Origin: an uncultured Alphaproteobacteria bacterium
Lineage (GTDB): Bacteria > Pseudomonadota > Alphaproteobacteria > HIMB59 > GCA-002718135
Length of the DNA stretch: 44,261 nt
NCBI GenBank assembly: GCA_902522865.1
Contig: CABYXC010000001.1
Span: 185,693-229,953, forward strand
Direction: 5' to 3'
The notes beneath the pieces are model-generated. The model made no database searches and was not told the DNA's origin. It was given only the letters and a program-made list of their open reading frames with translations. A program made the position numbers and the translations under genes. This document shows positions 1-8,678 of the stretch, in pieces; positions within the stretch are counted from its first letter, which is position 1; the number at the start of each line of letters is the position of its first letter.

Positions 1-1
1 A

Positions 2-1480
2 GTTCTTGGTCAAGAAAATTATAAAAAAGTTATAGAAGCAATAATTTCTTTAGCTAAAAAAGCTGCTAAAGAACCTTGGGATCTTAAAGAAAAAGATGAA
101 GAAATTAAAAGTCTACCATCCAAGATCGACGAAGATTTTGGTAAAGAATTTATAGATGCATATAAAATAACTGAAAAACAAAAAAGATCAGAAAAATTAT
201 CTTCACTAAGAAACGAAATTTCTGAAAAATTTGTAAGTGAAACACTTTCACCAGTATTAGTTTCAGATGCAATAAAAAATGTAGAAAAAGATATAGTTAG
301 AGGAGAATTAATTAATACAGGTAATAGAATTGACGGAAGAGATACAAAAACAGTTCGCCCAATTGTGTGTGAAACTGGAGTTTTAGAAAGAACCCATGGG
401 TCTGCATTATTTACTAGAGGAGAAACACAAGCGCTTGTAGTTTCAACTTTAGGTACTGGACAAGACGAGCAAAGAATAGATGCAATTGATGGAGAATATA
501 CAGAGAATTTTATGTTGCATTATAATTTTCCACCTTACTCTGTTGGAGAAGTTGGAAGAATAGGTTCTACTAGTAGAAGAGAAATAGGACATGGAAAATT
601 AGCCTGGAGAGCTATACACCCAATGTTACCCTCTAAAGAAAAGTTTCCTTACACTTACAGAGTTGTATCTGAAATTACAGAATCTAATGGCTCTAGCTCT
701 ATGGCAACCGTTTGTGGTACCTCTATGTCTTTAATGGACGCAGGAGTGCCTTTAGAAAGACCAGTAGCAGGTATCGCGATGGGCTTAATTAAAGAAAATG
801 ATAAATATGTAATATTATCAGACATACTTGGTGATGAAGATCATCTTGGTGATATGGATTTTAAAGTTGCTGGAACTTCTGAGGGAATAACTTCATTACA
901 AATGGATATTAAAATAACCAGTATTACAGCTAAAATTATGGAAGAAGCATTAGCGCAAGCTAAGGATGGACGTTTCCACATACTTGGAGAAATGGCTAAA
1001 GCAATTGATAAACCAAATAAATCAATTTCCCAATACGCACCAACAATAACTAACCTTCAAATAAACAAAGATAAAATTAGAGAAGTTATTGGTAAAGGAG
1101 GAGCTGTTATTAGAGAAATATCTGAAACAACTGGAGCTAAAATTGAAATTAATGATGAAGGTTTAGTGAGTATTGCAGCTGTCGATCAAAAATCTGGAAA
1201 TGATGCGTTAGAATGGATCAAAGGTATTGTTGAAGAGCCAGAGATTGGGAAAATTTATGATGGTAAAGTAATAAAGATAATGGACTTTGGTGCTTTTGTT
1301 AATTTTATGGGGTCAACAGATGGACTGGTTCATATCAGTCAATTAAAAAAAGAAAGAGTAGAGAAAGTTGAAGATGTAATTAGTGAAGGAGATATGGTTA
1401 AGGTCAAAGTACTGGACATCGACTCTAGAGGAAAAATAAAACTTTCTATGAAAGCAGTTGACGCAGAAGAAAACGCTTAA
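2..1480 (+). CDS. pnp: Polyribonucleotide nucleotidyltransferase (PNPase), 3' part
   Basis: This is the C-terminal two thirds of PNPase, the phosphorolytic 3'-to-5' exoribonuclease of the RNA degradosome. The frame is open from base 2, so the gene is cut by the window edge; the in-frame GTG at 365 is internal and not the start. In order it shows the linker helices, the second RNase PH domain (with [20 protein letters not shown] and the [18 protein letters not shown] active-site stretch), a KH domain with the GKGG loop near 1095-1106, and a C-terminal S1 domain with the FGAFV and GLVHISQL signatures near 1285-1350. It ends shortly after the S1 fold, as usual for the family. The downstream phosphodiesterase gene starts inside its last 23 bases. 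Identification is certain; only the N-terminal part is missing. Confidence 0.97.
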   Translation, partial: VLGQENYKKVIEAIISLAKKAAKEPWDLKEKDEEIKSLPSKIDEDFGKEFIDAYKITEKQKRSEKLSSLRNEISEKFVSETLSPVLVSDAIKNVEKDIVRGELINTGNRIDGRDTKTVRPIVCETGVLERTHGSALFTRGETQALVVSTLGTGQDEQRIDAIDGEYTENFMLHYNFPPYSVGEVGRIGSTSRREIGHGKLAWRAIHPMLPSKEKFPYTYRVVSEITESNGSSSMATVCGTSMSLMDAGVPLERPVAGIAMGLIKENDKYVILSDILGDEDHLGDMDFKVAGTSEGITSLQMDIKITSITAKIMEEALAQAKDGRFHILGEMAKAIDKPNKSISQYAPTITNLQINKDKIREVIGKGGAVIREISETTGAKIEINDEGLVSIAAVDQKSGNDALEWIKGIVEEPEIGKIYDGKVIKIMDFGAFVNFMGSTDGLVHISQLKKERVEKVEDVISEGDMVKVKVLDIDSRGKIKLSMKAVDAEENA

Positions 1481-2213
1481 ATTACCTAAATTAATTGGGC
1501 ACAGAGGTGTAAAAGATCTGTGTCCAGAAAACACTTTAGAATCTATTGTTAGGGCATTCGAAATAGGCTTAAATTTTGTAGAGATAGATGTTAAGATTTC
1601 TAAAGACAAAGTCCCAATTTTATTACATGATGACACACTTGATAGAACTACTAATGGAAGTGGGCTTGCAATTGATTATGATTATGAGAAGATAAAAAAA
1701 CTTGATGCGGGAAAATTTTTTTATAAAGAAAATACAAATATTTTTGTTCCAAAGTTGGAAGATATTCTCAGTTTGTGTACTAATAATAATGGTAATTTAA
1801 ATATTGAATTAAAACCCAATAAAAAATTTGAAAAAGAAAATGTTTATCAAATATATAAAATTACAAAAAATATTAATCAAATAGATATTTTTTTCTCCTC
1901 ATTTGATATGATTTCTATTTTAGAAATTTCAAAACTTTACCCTCAATCTATACGTAGTTTTTTATTAGATGATTTTAAAGAATATAATATTGATGATTTG
2001 ATTAGCATATCAATTAATTATGATTTAAAAGTTTGTGGATTAAATATAGATCTTGTTACTGCTGATATTATAAAAAAAATTAAAGAATCCAATATGGCAA
2101 TAACTGTTTATTCAAATAAAAATATAAATTTATCTACCGCTAATGATATTTTCTCAATAGGTGTTGATAGTATTTTTGTTGATAATCCTTTGGATTTATT
2201 GGGAAAATTTTAG
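1458..2213 (+). CDS. ugpQ: Glycerophosphodiester phosphodiesterase
   Basis: A 251-residue GDPD-family enzyme that should hydrolyse glycerophosphodiesters to glycerol-3-phosphate plus an alcohol. Family residues are visible: HRG at 15-17, PENTLES with Glu24, VEIDV with Glu42 and Asp44, [11 protein letters not shown] with His57, and IELKPN in the middle of the protein. There is no signal peptide, so it is the cytoplasmic UgpQ type and not periplasmic GlpQ. The start is a TTG inside the end of pnp (23-base overlap); no ATG or GTG lies between it and the HRG motif, so this start is nearly forced and implies translational coupling. The 3' end overlaps the convergent fabI stop by 4 bases. In a phosphate-poor ocean it would recover phosphate and glycerol from lipid headgroups; that role is inferred. 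Confidence 0.88.
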   Translation: MTQKKTLKLPKLIGHRGVKDLCPENTLESIVRAFEIGLNFVEIDVKISKDKVPILLHDDTLDRTTNGSGLAIDYDYEKIKKLDAGKFFYKENTNIFVPKLEDILSLCTNNNGNLNIELKPNKKFEKENVYQIYKITKNINQIDIFFSSFDMISILEISKLYPQSIRSFLLDDFKEYNIDDLISISINYDLKVCGLNIDLVTADIIKKIKESNMAITVYSNKNINLSTANDIFSIGVDSIFVDNPLDLLGKF

Positions 2214-2983
2214 AACTTATTGGGCATTCCAATAATATTGTAACCACAGTCAACATAATGTACTTCACCAGTAACTGCAGAAGATAAATCACTAACAAAA
2301 TATAAAGCAGATTTACCAATTTCATCTAGTTTTGCATTTCGTTTCAATGCTGAATGTTCTTCTGTAAATTTAAATACCTCCCTAGCATTATTTATAGCTG
2401 CACCAGCAATTGTTCTCATAGGTCCTGCTGAGATTGCATTAACACGAATATTTTTTGTGCCTAAATCCACACTCAAGTATTTTACACTTGTTTCTAAAGC
2501 AGCTTTTGCAATTCCCATTAAATTGTAATTTGGTATTACTTTATTTGACCCGTAAAAAGTAAGGGTGAGAATACTTCCTCCATCATTCATTATAGGTTCA
2601 AAATTTCTTGCAAGACTAGTTAAAGAAAAACATGATATTTCCAAACAATTAATAAAATTATCCTTCGTAGTATCAACATATCTACCATTTAACTCTGACT
2701 TATCTGCAAATGCAACAGCATGAATTATAAAATCAATTGTGCCCCATTCTTTTTTTATAATTTCTAGAGATTTGTTTATTGAATCATCATTATTAAAATC
2801 ACATTCTATTAATATTTTTGAATTAATTTCTTCAGAAAGTGGTTTCACTCTCTTCAATAAAATTTCATTTTGATAACCAATGGCTATTTCAGCACCATTT
2901 TCAGCTAGTTGTTTTGCTATTCCCCATGCAATGGAATGATTATTTGCAATACCAAATACTAAACCTTTTTTATTTTTAAGCAT
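2210..2983 (-). CDS. fabI: Enoyl-[acyl-carrier-protein] reductase (NADH), FabI
   Basis: Catalyses the last step of each fatty-acid elongation cycle, reducing trans-2-enoyl-ACP with NADH. It is an atypical short-chain dehydrogenase of 257 residues: the N-terminus has the FabI-type cofactor motif [13 protein letters not shown], and the catalytic Y-x6-K is present as YNLMGIAK, followed by the AISAGPMRT segment that contacts substrate. It is the last gene of fabA-fabB-fabI and overlaps the fabB stop by 8 bases, so it is co-translated. The stop codon shares four bases with the convergent phosphodiesterase gene. Nothing is missing relative to the family. Confidence 0.96.
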   Translation of the reverse strand: MLKNKKGLVFGIANNHSIAWGIAKQLAENGAEIAIGYQNEILLKRVKPLSEEINSKILIECDFNNDDSINKSLEIIKKEWGTIDFIIHAVAFADKSELNGRYVDTTKDNFINCLEISCFSLTSLARNFEPIMNDGGSILTLTFYGSNKVIPNYNLMGIAKAALETSVKYLSVDLGTKNIRVNAISAGPMRTIAGAAINNAREVFKFTEEHSALKRNAKLDEIGKSALYFVSDLSSAVTGEVHYVDCGYNIIGMPNKF

Positions 2984-4193
2984 GATATTTTGAAAATACT
3001 AATGTTGCATTTGTACCGCCAAAACCAAAACTATTTGACATTACATGCTCAATTTCAACGTCATTTTCCGTTTTTAAAAGAATATTACAATCTTTGGCAC
3101 TATCATCGAGATTTTCAATATTAGCAGAACCACTAATAAAATTATTTTTCATCATCAATAAACTATAAATTGCTTCATGCACACCAGTTGCCCCTAAAGA
3201 ATGACCAGTCAAAGATTTTGTTGAGCTCATTTTTGGAATATTTGAATCAAAAACATTTTTGATTGCTTCCAATTCTTTTACATCTCCTATTGGAGTGCTT
3301 GTTCCATGTGTATTAATATAATCAATTTTACCATCAATATTTTTTAATGCTTGCTTCATGCATCTTTCTGCTCCTTCTCCAGAAGGCTGTACCATATCGT
3401 ATCCATCTGAGGTTGCTCCATATCCTGTTATTTCACCGTATATTTTAGCACCCCTAGCTTTTGCATGCTCTAATTCTTCAAGCACTAAAGTTCCACCCCC
3501 ACCAGCAATTACAAATCCATCTCTATCTACATCATATGCCCTTGAAGATTTGTTTGGAGTAGAATTATATTTTGATGACAAAGCACCCATTGCATCAAAT
3601 AAAATTGATAAAGTCCAATGGAGCTCTTCACCTCCACCAGCAAAAACAATATTTTGTTTTCCCATCTGAATTAGTTCGTACGCATTACCAATACAATGTG
3701 AACTTGTAGAACATGCTGAAGTAATTGAATAGTTAACTCCTTTAATTTTAAAAGGAGTAGCAAGAGTTGCAGAATTTGTACTAGACATTGCTCTTGGCAC
3801 CATAAATGGTCCAATTTTTTTTGAACCCGAACTCTTTCCAATTTCAGAAGACTTAAATAAATTTTGTGTAGATGGACCACCTGAACCAACAATTATACCA
3901 GTCATTTCATTTGAAATATCACTATCCTCCAGCCCTGAGTCTTCTATAGCATCTTTCATCGCAATATAGTTGTAGGCAGCTCCATCACCCATAAACCTTA
4001 GTAATCTTCTATCAATTTCGTTACCAATATCTATATTTGGTTTACCGTGTACAAGACTTCTAAAAGAAAACTCCTCATACTCTTCTGCACTTGTTATTCC
4101 GGATTTCAAATTTTTAAGACTGTCTATAACATCCAATTGATTATTACCAATACATGATACTATACCTAAACCTGTTACTACTACTCTATTCAT
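2976..4193 (-). CDS. fabB: 3-oxoacyl-ACP synthase I (FabB)
   Basis: Beta-ketoacyl-ACP synthase that elongates acyl chains and is needed for unsaturated fatty acids. It has 405 residues with the thiolase-fold catalytic triad: the nucleophile Cys161 in [11 protein letters not shown], the first His in [11 protein letters not shown] and the second in [13 protein letters not shown], ending with the Gly-rich [14 protein letters not shown] motif. Position directly after fabA (3-base gap) and overlap with fabI identify it as FabB and not FabF. The three genes form the anaerobic-type unsaturated fatty-acid operon common in alphaproteobacteria. Confidence 0.96.
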   Translation of the reverse strand: MNRVVVTGLGIVSCIGNNQLDVIDSLKNLKSGITSAEEYEEFSFRSLVHGKPNIDIGNEIDRRLLRFMGDGAAYNYIAMKDAIEDSGLEDSDISNEMTGIIVGSGGPSTQNLFKSSEIGKSSGSKKIGPFMVPRAMSSTNSATLATPFKIKGVNYSITSACSTSSHCIGNAYELIQMGKQNIVFAGGGEELHWTLSILFDAMGALSSKYNSTPNKSSRAYDVDRDGFVIAGGGGTLVLEELEHAKARGAKIYGEITGYGATSDGYDMVQPSGEGAERCMKQALKNIDGKIDYINTHGTSTPIGDVKELEAIKNVFDSNIPKMSSTKSLTGHSLGATGVHEAIYSLLMMKNNFISGSANIENLDDSAKDCNILLKTENDVEIEHVMSNSFGFGGTNATLVFSKYHA

Positions 4194-4196
4194 TTC

Positions 4197-4703
4197 TTAT
4201 TTCTCAGGTGAAAATAAACCGACTTTCATATCTTTAGCTTCATAAATTGTTTCACCGTCAGCTTTTAAAACACCATCTCCAACTCCTAAAATCAATTTTC
4301 TTAGTATAAGTCTTTTAAGAGATATATGGTAAGTTACTTTTTTGACTTTTTGTAATACCTGACCGGTAAATTTAACTTCACCAACTCCTAAAGCTCTACC
4401 TTTTCCTGGTTGGCCAAGCCATCCTAAATAAAAACCAAGTAATTGCCACATAGCATCCAAACCTAAACAACCTGGCATTACGGGATCATCTTTAAAATGA
4501 CATTCAAAAAACCATAAGTCTTCTTTAATATCTAATTCTGCAATAACCTCACCTTTAGAAAATTCTCCACCAGTATCATTTATTAAAGTAATTCTATCAA
4601 ACATTAACATAGGAGGCATTGGAAGTTGAGCATTCCCTTTTCCAAAAAGAACACCTTTTGCACAATCAATTAATTGATCGTAATTAAATGAATTTTGTTT
4701 CAT
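4197..4703 (-). CDS. fabA: 3-hydroxydecanoyl-ACP dehydratase/isomerase (FabA)
   Basis: Dehydrates beta-hydroxydecanoyl-ACP and isomerises trans-2- to cis-3-decenoyl-ACP, the branch point to unsaturated fatty acids. A 168-residue hot-dog-fold protein. The catalytic pair is visible as His69 in [15 protein letters not shown] and Asp83 in LGLDAMWQ, and the core GEVKFTGQV strand is present. It is the first gene of fabA-fabB-fabI. The 39 bp upstream contain TTGATA (complement of 4732-4737) followed at 16 nt by a poor -10 (TTAATT), so a promoter just upstream is possible but weakly supported; there is no clear ribosome-binding site. Confidence 0.97.
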   Translation of the reverse strand: MKQNSFNYDQLIDCAKGVLFGKGNAQLPMPPMLMFDRITLINDTGGEFSKGEVIAELDIKEDLWFFECHFKDDPVMPGCLGLDAMWQLLGFYLGWLGQPGKGRALGVGEVKFTGQVLQKVKKVTYHISLKRLILRKLILGVGDGVLKADGETIYEAKDMKVGLFSPEK

Positions 4704-4742
4704 AATTTTAATTAAACTTTTTTTATGTATTTATCAATTAAC

Positions 4743-5495
4743 TTAAACTGATTTTAAATAACAATCATGTTTACTTTTAATAACAATATTATCAATGCTT
4801 AATTTTTTTCCATCAGAAATTGTCATTATATTAGTTTCATCCTTTAAATTTAAATAAAAATTAATTATTTTTTGAGCAGCAATTAAACCTGCTAACCCCG
4901 CAGAAATGCCTGAAATACCTACTACACTACATCTGGGAAGATCAACATCATCTTTGTTAGGAAAGATACAATTTAAACATAGATGACTTTTTTTATTTGA
5001 ATGATTGAAAAGAATTATTTGTAAATCATGTCTTAATGCAGAGGAATATAAAAAATTGATTGAGTTTTTAAGACAATATTCATTTAATAATTTAGAACTG
5101 AGCCAATCATCAGTTGCATCTATAATTACAGAACATTCTTTTAAAAAATTTAAATTTAAAGAATTGATATTTTCATCAATAGTATTTATTTTACATTCAG
5201 TATTAATTAATTTTAATTTGTACTTTGCTACATCAACCTTTTTTTTTCCAATATCATTTAAATTAAACAAAATTTGTCTATTGAGATTACTTTTTTCAAC
5301 AATATCTCCATCTACAATTAATAACTCTTTAATTCCAGAGTTTACTAAATATTGACTTAAAGGACATCCTATACCTCCCATACCAACAATACCAATTTTT
5401 ATATTAGATAATTTTTTTAGGTTTTCTTCAGAAAATTCGTTTAAAATAAATAACCTGCTAAAAATTTTATATTCTTCCTCAGAGTAATAATTCAT
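4743..5495 (-). CDS. moeB: HesA/MoeB/ThiF-family adenylyltransferase
   Basis: An E1-like enzyme that should adenylate the C-terminal Gly-Gly of a sulfur-carrier protein (MoaD or ThiS) for cofactor or thio-RNA synthesis. The 250-residue protein begins with the MoeB-like helix (SEEEYKIFSR), then the nucleotide loop GMGGIGCP, the LNRQILF arginine motif, GKKKVDVAK, and DATDDW. A C-x2-C (CLNC) and the conserved Cys in DLPRCSVVGISG are present, but the second zinc pair near the C-terminus has only one Cys (HDCYLK). There is no rhodanese domain. It follows coaBC by 4 bp. MoeB fits best by length and by my memory of alphaproteobacterial gene order, but ThiF is possible, as no partner carrier lies in the window. 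Confidence 0.8.
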   Translation of the reverse strand: MNYYSEEEYKIFSRLFILNEFSEENLKKLSNIKIGIVGMGGIGCPLSQYLVNSGIKELLIVDGDIVEKSNLNRQILFNLNDIGKKKVDVAKYKLKLINTECKINTIDENINSLNLNFLKECSVIIDATDDWLSSKLLNEYCLKNSINFLYSSALRHDLQIILFNHSNKKSHLCLNCIFPNKDDVDLPRCSVVGISGISAGLAGLIAAQKIINFYLNLKDETNIMTISDGKKLSIDNIVIKSKHDCYLKSV

Positions 5496-5499
5496 AAGT

Positions 5500-6669
5500 C
5501 TATAAAGTATTATAAATTTGTTTTATAATCTGCTTTGCACAATTTGCCTTTGTCATTTTCTTAAATTTTTTTATCTGGTTTTTTGTAATTATCGATATCT
5601 GATTATAATCTGATCCAAAAACTTTATTTTTACTATCGATTTTATTGTAAACAATCATATCACATTTTTTATCCGCTAATTTTTTTTTAGCATTATTAAT
5701 GCCTCCTGTTTCAGCTGCAAAACCTACTAACAACTTAGGCCTTTGAGTTTTACTTTTTCCAATTTTTTCTAAAATATCAATATTCTTATGAAGACTAATA
5801 TTTAATTTTTTATTTTTTTTAATCTTTGATTTATTTATATTTTTATTTTTGAAATCAGATACTGCAGCAGTAAAAATTCCAATATCAATTTTAGAAATTT
5901 TTCTAATTTTTTGATACATTTCGTTTGCTGATTCTATTTGAATAAATTTCAAATTTGGTGGAGGATCTAATTTTGTTGGTCCAGATATCAAGGTTACCTT
6001 CGCTCCATGTAAAACTAGTTGTGAAGCAATCTCATAGCCTTGTTTTCCAGAAGATTGATTAGAAATAAACCTAACTGGATCAATCATTTCAATTGTTGGT
6101 CCTGCAGTTACTAGGCATTTTTTGTCTTTTAATACATTAATACTTTTTAATCTGCTTAAAATTTTATTTACTATATTTTTTGAGTTATCAATTCTTCCTA
6201 AACCAAATTCTCCACATTTTAGATTTCCAACTTTTGGACCAATAAACTCATGCCCATTATCTTTTAATGATTTTACATTTTTTTGATTAATTTTATTATG
6301 CCACATAAAACTATTCATTGCGGGGACAAAGAAAATTTTTTTATTTGCAGCCAGCAATGTATTAGAAGCTAAATTATCTCCATATCCATTAGCAAATTTT
6401 GCAATAGAATTAGCTGTAGCTGGACACACAACTATTATATCATTACCTCTTGATAAATTAATATGGAGCATCTTATTTTTTTTCTCATGTTCATCTGTAA
6501 ATATTCTATTTTTAAGTAATTTTTTTATATCTAATATTTTTGCATATTTCTTTGCCTCGTTAGTAAGAATACAGCTAATCTTAACTTCATTAATATTTAG
6601 CAAAGTAATAATTTCTTTACATTTGGATGCAGCAATAGAGCCAGTTATTATAAATAAAATTTTATTCAT
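5500..6669 (-). CDS. coaBC: Bifunctional phosphopantothenoylcysteine decarboxylase / phosphopantothenate-cysteine ligase
   Basis: Performs two consecutive CoA-biosynthesis steps: ligation of cysteine to 4'-phosphopantothenate and FMN-dependent decarboxylation to 4'-phosphopantetheine. In 389 residues the N-terminal CoaC half shows TGSIAASK, the active-site His in LHINLSRG, the PAMNSFMW motif and the CoaC cysteine in LKCGEFGLGRI. The CoaB half starts at about residue 184 with CLVTAGPTIEMIDPVRFIS, then NQSSGKQGYEIA, and carries a lysine-rich stretch near AAVSDFKNKN. The ATG overlaps the ubiE stop by one base (TAATG). In many alphaproteobacteria ubiB lies between ubiE and this gene; here it does not. 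Confidence 0.95.
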   Translation of the reverse strand: MNKILFIITGSIAASKCKEIITLLNINEVKISCILTNEAKKYAKILDIKKLLKNRIFTDEHEKKNKMLHINLSRGNDIIVVCPATANSIAKFANGYGDNLASNTLLAANKKIFFVPAMNSFMWHNKINQKNVKSLKDNGHEFIGPKVGNLKCGEFGLGRIDNSKNIVNKILSRLKSINVLKDKKCLVTAGPTIEMIDPVRFISNQSSGKQGYEIASQLVLHGAKVTLISGPTKLDPPPNLKFIQIESANEMYQKIRKISKIDIGIFTAAVSDFKNKNINKSKIKKNKKLNISLHKNIDILEKIGKSKTQRPKLLVGFAAETGGINNAKKKLADKKCDMIVYNKIDSKNKVFGSDYNQISIITKNQIKKFKKMTKANCAKQIIKQIYNTL

Positions 6670-7400
6670 TACAATTTGTAACCAGTGTGTATAGCCACAA
6701 TTCCATTGAATAGATTAATAGTTTCAACTTTAGTAAATCCACAATCACGTAGATTTTTACTAAGCTCTTCTTGTGATGGAAATAAATCAATACTTTCACT
6801 CAAATATTTATAAGCATTTTTATCTTTAGCAACTATTTCTCCTAAGAAAGGTAAAATTTTTGATTTATAAATTTTATATGAACTTGATATCAAGGATGAT
6901 TTAGGTGTACTAAATTCTAAGCAACAATATTTACCACCTGGTTTAAGAACTCTGTAAGCTTCTTTTATAGATAATAAATACTCTGTCACATTTCTTAAGC
7001 AAAAAGAAATAGTATATTTATCAAAAAAATTATTTTCAAAATTTAACTTTTCAGCATTACCAATAAAATATTTTATATTTTTTTCTTTTTTTAATCTTTT
7101 TCTTCCTTCTAATAACATTTCTTCATTTAGATCTAAAAGATAAAGATTGGTTGAATTATTTTCTTTTAAAATTTCGCTGGCAATATCACCAGAACCAGAA
7201 CCGACATCCAACACAATTTCATTTTCATTTAGATTTACAGTCTCAACAAATCTTTTTTTCCATAATCGATGCATACCTAAACTCATCAAATCATTCATTA
7301 TATCGTAGCTTGGAGCTACGCTCGAAAATACATTCTGAACAAGTTTAGTCTTTTGTTTTGAATTTACTTTTGTATAACCAAAATTATAATCTTTTTTCAT
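6669..7400 (-). CDS. ubiE: Ubiquinone/menaquinone biosynthesis C-methyltransferase UbiE
   Basis: SAM-dependent C-methyltransferase of quinone synthesis. The 243-residue protein has the UbiE N-terminal signature VFSSVAPSYDIMNDLMSLG, SAM motif I VLDVGSGSGDIA (64-73), the acidic motif LLDLNEEML, FCLRNVTEYLLSIKEAYRVL and LKPGGKYCCLEFS. It heads the ubiE-coaBC-moeB run on the minus strand. Its ATG is one base from the divergent mutM ATG (CAT-T-ATG), so its own promoter and any leader must lie inside mutM codons. No Shine-Dalgarno sequence is evident. Confidence 0.95.
   Translation of the reverse strand: MKKDYNFGYTKVNSKQKTKLVQNVFSSVAPSYDIMNDLMSLGMHRLWKKRFVETVNLNENEIVLDVGSGSGDIASEILKENNSTNLYLLDLNEEMLLEGRKRLKKEKNIKYFIGNAEKLNFENNFFDKYTISFCLRNVTEYLLSIKEAYRVLKPGGKYCCLEFSTPKSSLISSSYKIYKSKILPFLGEIVAKDKNAYKYLSESIDLFPSQEELSKNLRDCGFTKVETINLFNGIVAIHTGYKL
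7363..7390 (+). promoter_or_regulatory. Putative sigma70 promoter for mutM, inside ubiE codons
   Basis: TTTACT at 7363-7368, a 16-nt spacer, and a perfect TATAAT at 7385-7390. Transcription would begin near 7397, five bases before the mutM ATG at 7402, giving an almost leaderless mRNA. Such matches arise easily in AT-rich DNA, so this is suggestive only, but mutM needs a promoter somewhere inside ubiE. Confidence 0.45.
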
Positions 7401-7401
7401 T

Positions 7402-8220
7402 ATGCCAGAATTACCTGAAGTTGAAACTACAGTTAAAGGACTTAATATAATATTGAATCAAAAAATATCTAATGTCAAAATTCATACATCAAAACTTCGT
7501 TTTAAAATTCCTAATAATATAATTAATATACTACGTAACTCCAAGATATCCAACCTAAGACGCATAGCAAAGTTCATTATAATAGATTTAGATACAGATT
7601 ATACTCTAGTAATACATCTAGGAATGTCAGGGAGATTAAAAACTGTCGATAAATGCTACAATAGAATAAAACACGATCATTTTGTAATCTACTTTTTAAG
7701 TAATAGGATGCTTGTTTATCATGATCCAAGAAAATTTGGATTTATAGATATAGTACAAACAAAAGACTTACAAAAACAAAAGTATATATTGAGTTTAGGT
7801 GTAGATGCGTTGAGCCCAGATCTTACTGCGCAAATGATATTTGAAAAAATTTCAAAATCTGAGGTCCCAATAAAGCAAATTTTACTTAATCAAAAATTAA
7901 TTGCTGGTATAGGTAATATTTATGCATCAGAAATTCTATTTGATTCTAAAATTTCACCACTGACTTTTGGTAAAGATTTAGAAATTAGTCTCATTATGAA
8001 ACTAATTAAGTCAATTAGAAAAATTTTAAAGAAAGCAATCAAATATGGGGGTTCAAGTATACGAGATTATAGATCTACTGACGGCACTTTAGGAAATTTT
8101 CAGTCTAATTTTAAGGTTTATAATAAAGAAGGAAAAAAAATAGGTGATGATGAGGTTAAAAAGATCATTCAATATGGAAGATCTACTTTTTATTGTCCAA
8201 AACTCCAAAATAATAAGTAA
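7402..8220 (+). CDS. mutM: Formamidopyrimidine-DNA glycosylase (MutM/Fpg) with degenerate zinc finger
   Basis: Base-excision repair glycosylase/AP lyase that removes 8-oxoguanine and FaPy lesions. The 272-residue protein begins PELPEVETT, giving the catalytic N-terminal Pro and Glu after Met removal, and keeps Lys57 in RRIAKF, LGMSGRL, YHDPRKFGF and the helix-two-turn-helix GIGNIYASEILF. The C-terminal zinc finger is abnormal: normal Fpg has four cysteines (C-x2-C, C-x2-C), but here the first pair and the last Cys are gone and only Cys265 in GRSTFYCPKLQ remains. The DNA-contacting Arg260 of GRST is kept. This resembles a zincless finger. The start is set by the PELPE motif and lies one base from the ubiE start. 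Confidence 0.95.
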   Translation: MPELPEVETTVKGLNIILNQKISNVKIHTSKLRFKIPNNIINILRNSKISNLRRIAKFIIIDLDTDYTLVIHLGMSGRLKTVDKCYNRIKHDHFVIYFLSNRMLVYHDPRKFGFIDIVQTKDLQKQKYILSLGVDALSPDLTAQMIFEKISKSEVPIKQILLNQKLIAGIGNIYASEILFDSKISPLTFGKDLEISLIMKLIKSIRKILKKAIKYGGSSIRDYRSTDGTLGNFQSNFKVYNKEGKKIGDDEVKKIIQYGRSTFYCPKLQNNK

Positions 8221-8239
8221 TTGTTTTTCAAAAAATTAA

Positions 8240-8267
8240 TTGACTTAATTTATTTTGAATTTATAGC
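8240..8267 (+). promoter_or_regulatory. Putative sigma70 promoter for rpsT
   Basis: TTGACT at 8240-8245, a 16-nt spacer and TATAGC at 8262-8267 lie in the 53-bp mutM-rpsT gap. The predicted start of transcription falls at or next to the A of the rpsT ATG (8274), and no ribosome-binding site precedes that ATG, so the transcript may be leaderless. Confidence 0.5.
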
Positions 8268-8273
8268 ACGCAT

Positions 8274-8534
8274 ATGGCTAACCACGCTTCGGCAAAAAAA
8301 AGATCAAGACAGAACAAAACTAAAAATACTGTTAATTCTCAATACTTATCTAAGTTTAGAAACGCTCTAAATAAATTTAAATCGTCAGTTGAGGCAAAAA
8401 ATGAGCAAGAAATTCATAAATCCTTTAGCAGTGTCAACTCAATAATGGCCAGAGCTTCAAAAAAAGGTATTTTCAAAAAAGAATACATATCCAGAAAGTT
8501 ATCCTCTTTATCAAAACAAATTTCAAAAAAATAA
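8274..8534 (+). CDS. rpsT: 30S ribosomal protein S20
   Basis: Small, very basic 16S rRNA-binding protein of 86 residues. It has the standard S20 opening MANHASAKKRSRQNKTKN, a central helix, and the closing motif IMARASKKGIFKKEYISRKLSSLSKQI. Length and helical-bundle pattern are normal. It lies between mutM and dnaA, as in many alphaproteobacteria. It is followed by an A/T-only inverted repeat and T-rich stretch (about 8526-8560) that could act as a weak terminator, though the stem has no G-C pairs. Confidence 0.96.
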   Translation: MANHASAKKRSRQNKTKNTVNSQYLSKFRNALNKFKSSVEAKNEQEIHKSFSSVNSIMARASKKGIFKKEYISRKLSSLSKQISKK

Positions 8535-8678
8535 TTTTTTTTTAATTTTTTTCACTTTTCTTCTTGCTAAAAATACTTAAAGGGTGTTGATTAAGTAAAT
8601 TAATTTGGTGATTGAATTTTACGACTTTTGATTTTTTGCGTAAAGTTTATTAAAAAAAAATCGTCTTGTTGGGGGAAA
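8535..8678 (+). other. rpsT-dnaA intergenic region
   Basis: This 144-bp gap is T-rich after rpsT. I looked for DnaA boxes (TTATCCACA or close variants) and found none, so it is not supported as the origin. No confident -35/-10 pair stands out. Its right end carries GGGGG at 8671-8675, which probably serves as the dnaA ribosome-binding site. Confidence 0.5.
8671..8675 (+). promoter_or_regulatory. Ribosome-binding site deciding the dnaA start
   Basis: GGGGG lies three bases before the ATG at 8679. It is one of very few G-rich tracts in the intergenic DNA and favours this ATG over an in-frame TTG at 8628, whose extra 17 residues do not resemble DnaA. Confidence 0.55.

Noticed and set aside
365..367. 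GTG at 365 as the pnp start
   Set aside because: The same frame is open to base 2 and encodes PNPase-like sequence with [15 protein letters not shown] just upstream, so the gene is simply cut by the window edge.
3358..3669. Antisense open frames within fabB, rpsA, aroA, cmk and others
   Set aside because: They lie fully inside strongly conserved genes on the other strand and have no recognisable domains.
5500..6669. coaBC broken by the lysine-rich low-complexity stretch near the middle
   Set aside because: The frame continues without interruption and motifs on both sides are intact; Lys/Asn-rich linkers are expected from AT-rich composition.
8526..8560. Intrinsic terminator after rpsT
   Set aside because: The inverted repeat is made of A and T only, so the stem would be very weak; mentioned under rpsT but not called as a feature.
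8628..8678. TTG-initiated 17-residue extension of DnaA
   Set aside because: The extension does not look like DnaA domain I, and the ATG at 8679 has a G-rich ribosome-binding site.
8535..8678. Replication origin beside dnaA
   Set aside because: No DnaA box (TTATCCACA or near match) was found here, in the dnaA-dnaN gap, or in the mutM-rpsT gap; AT-richness alone is uninformative in this genome.
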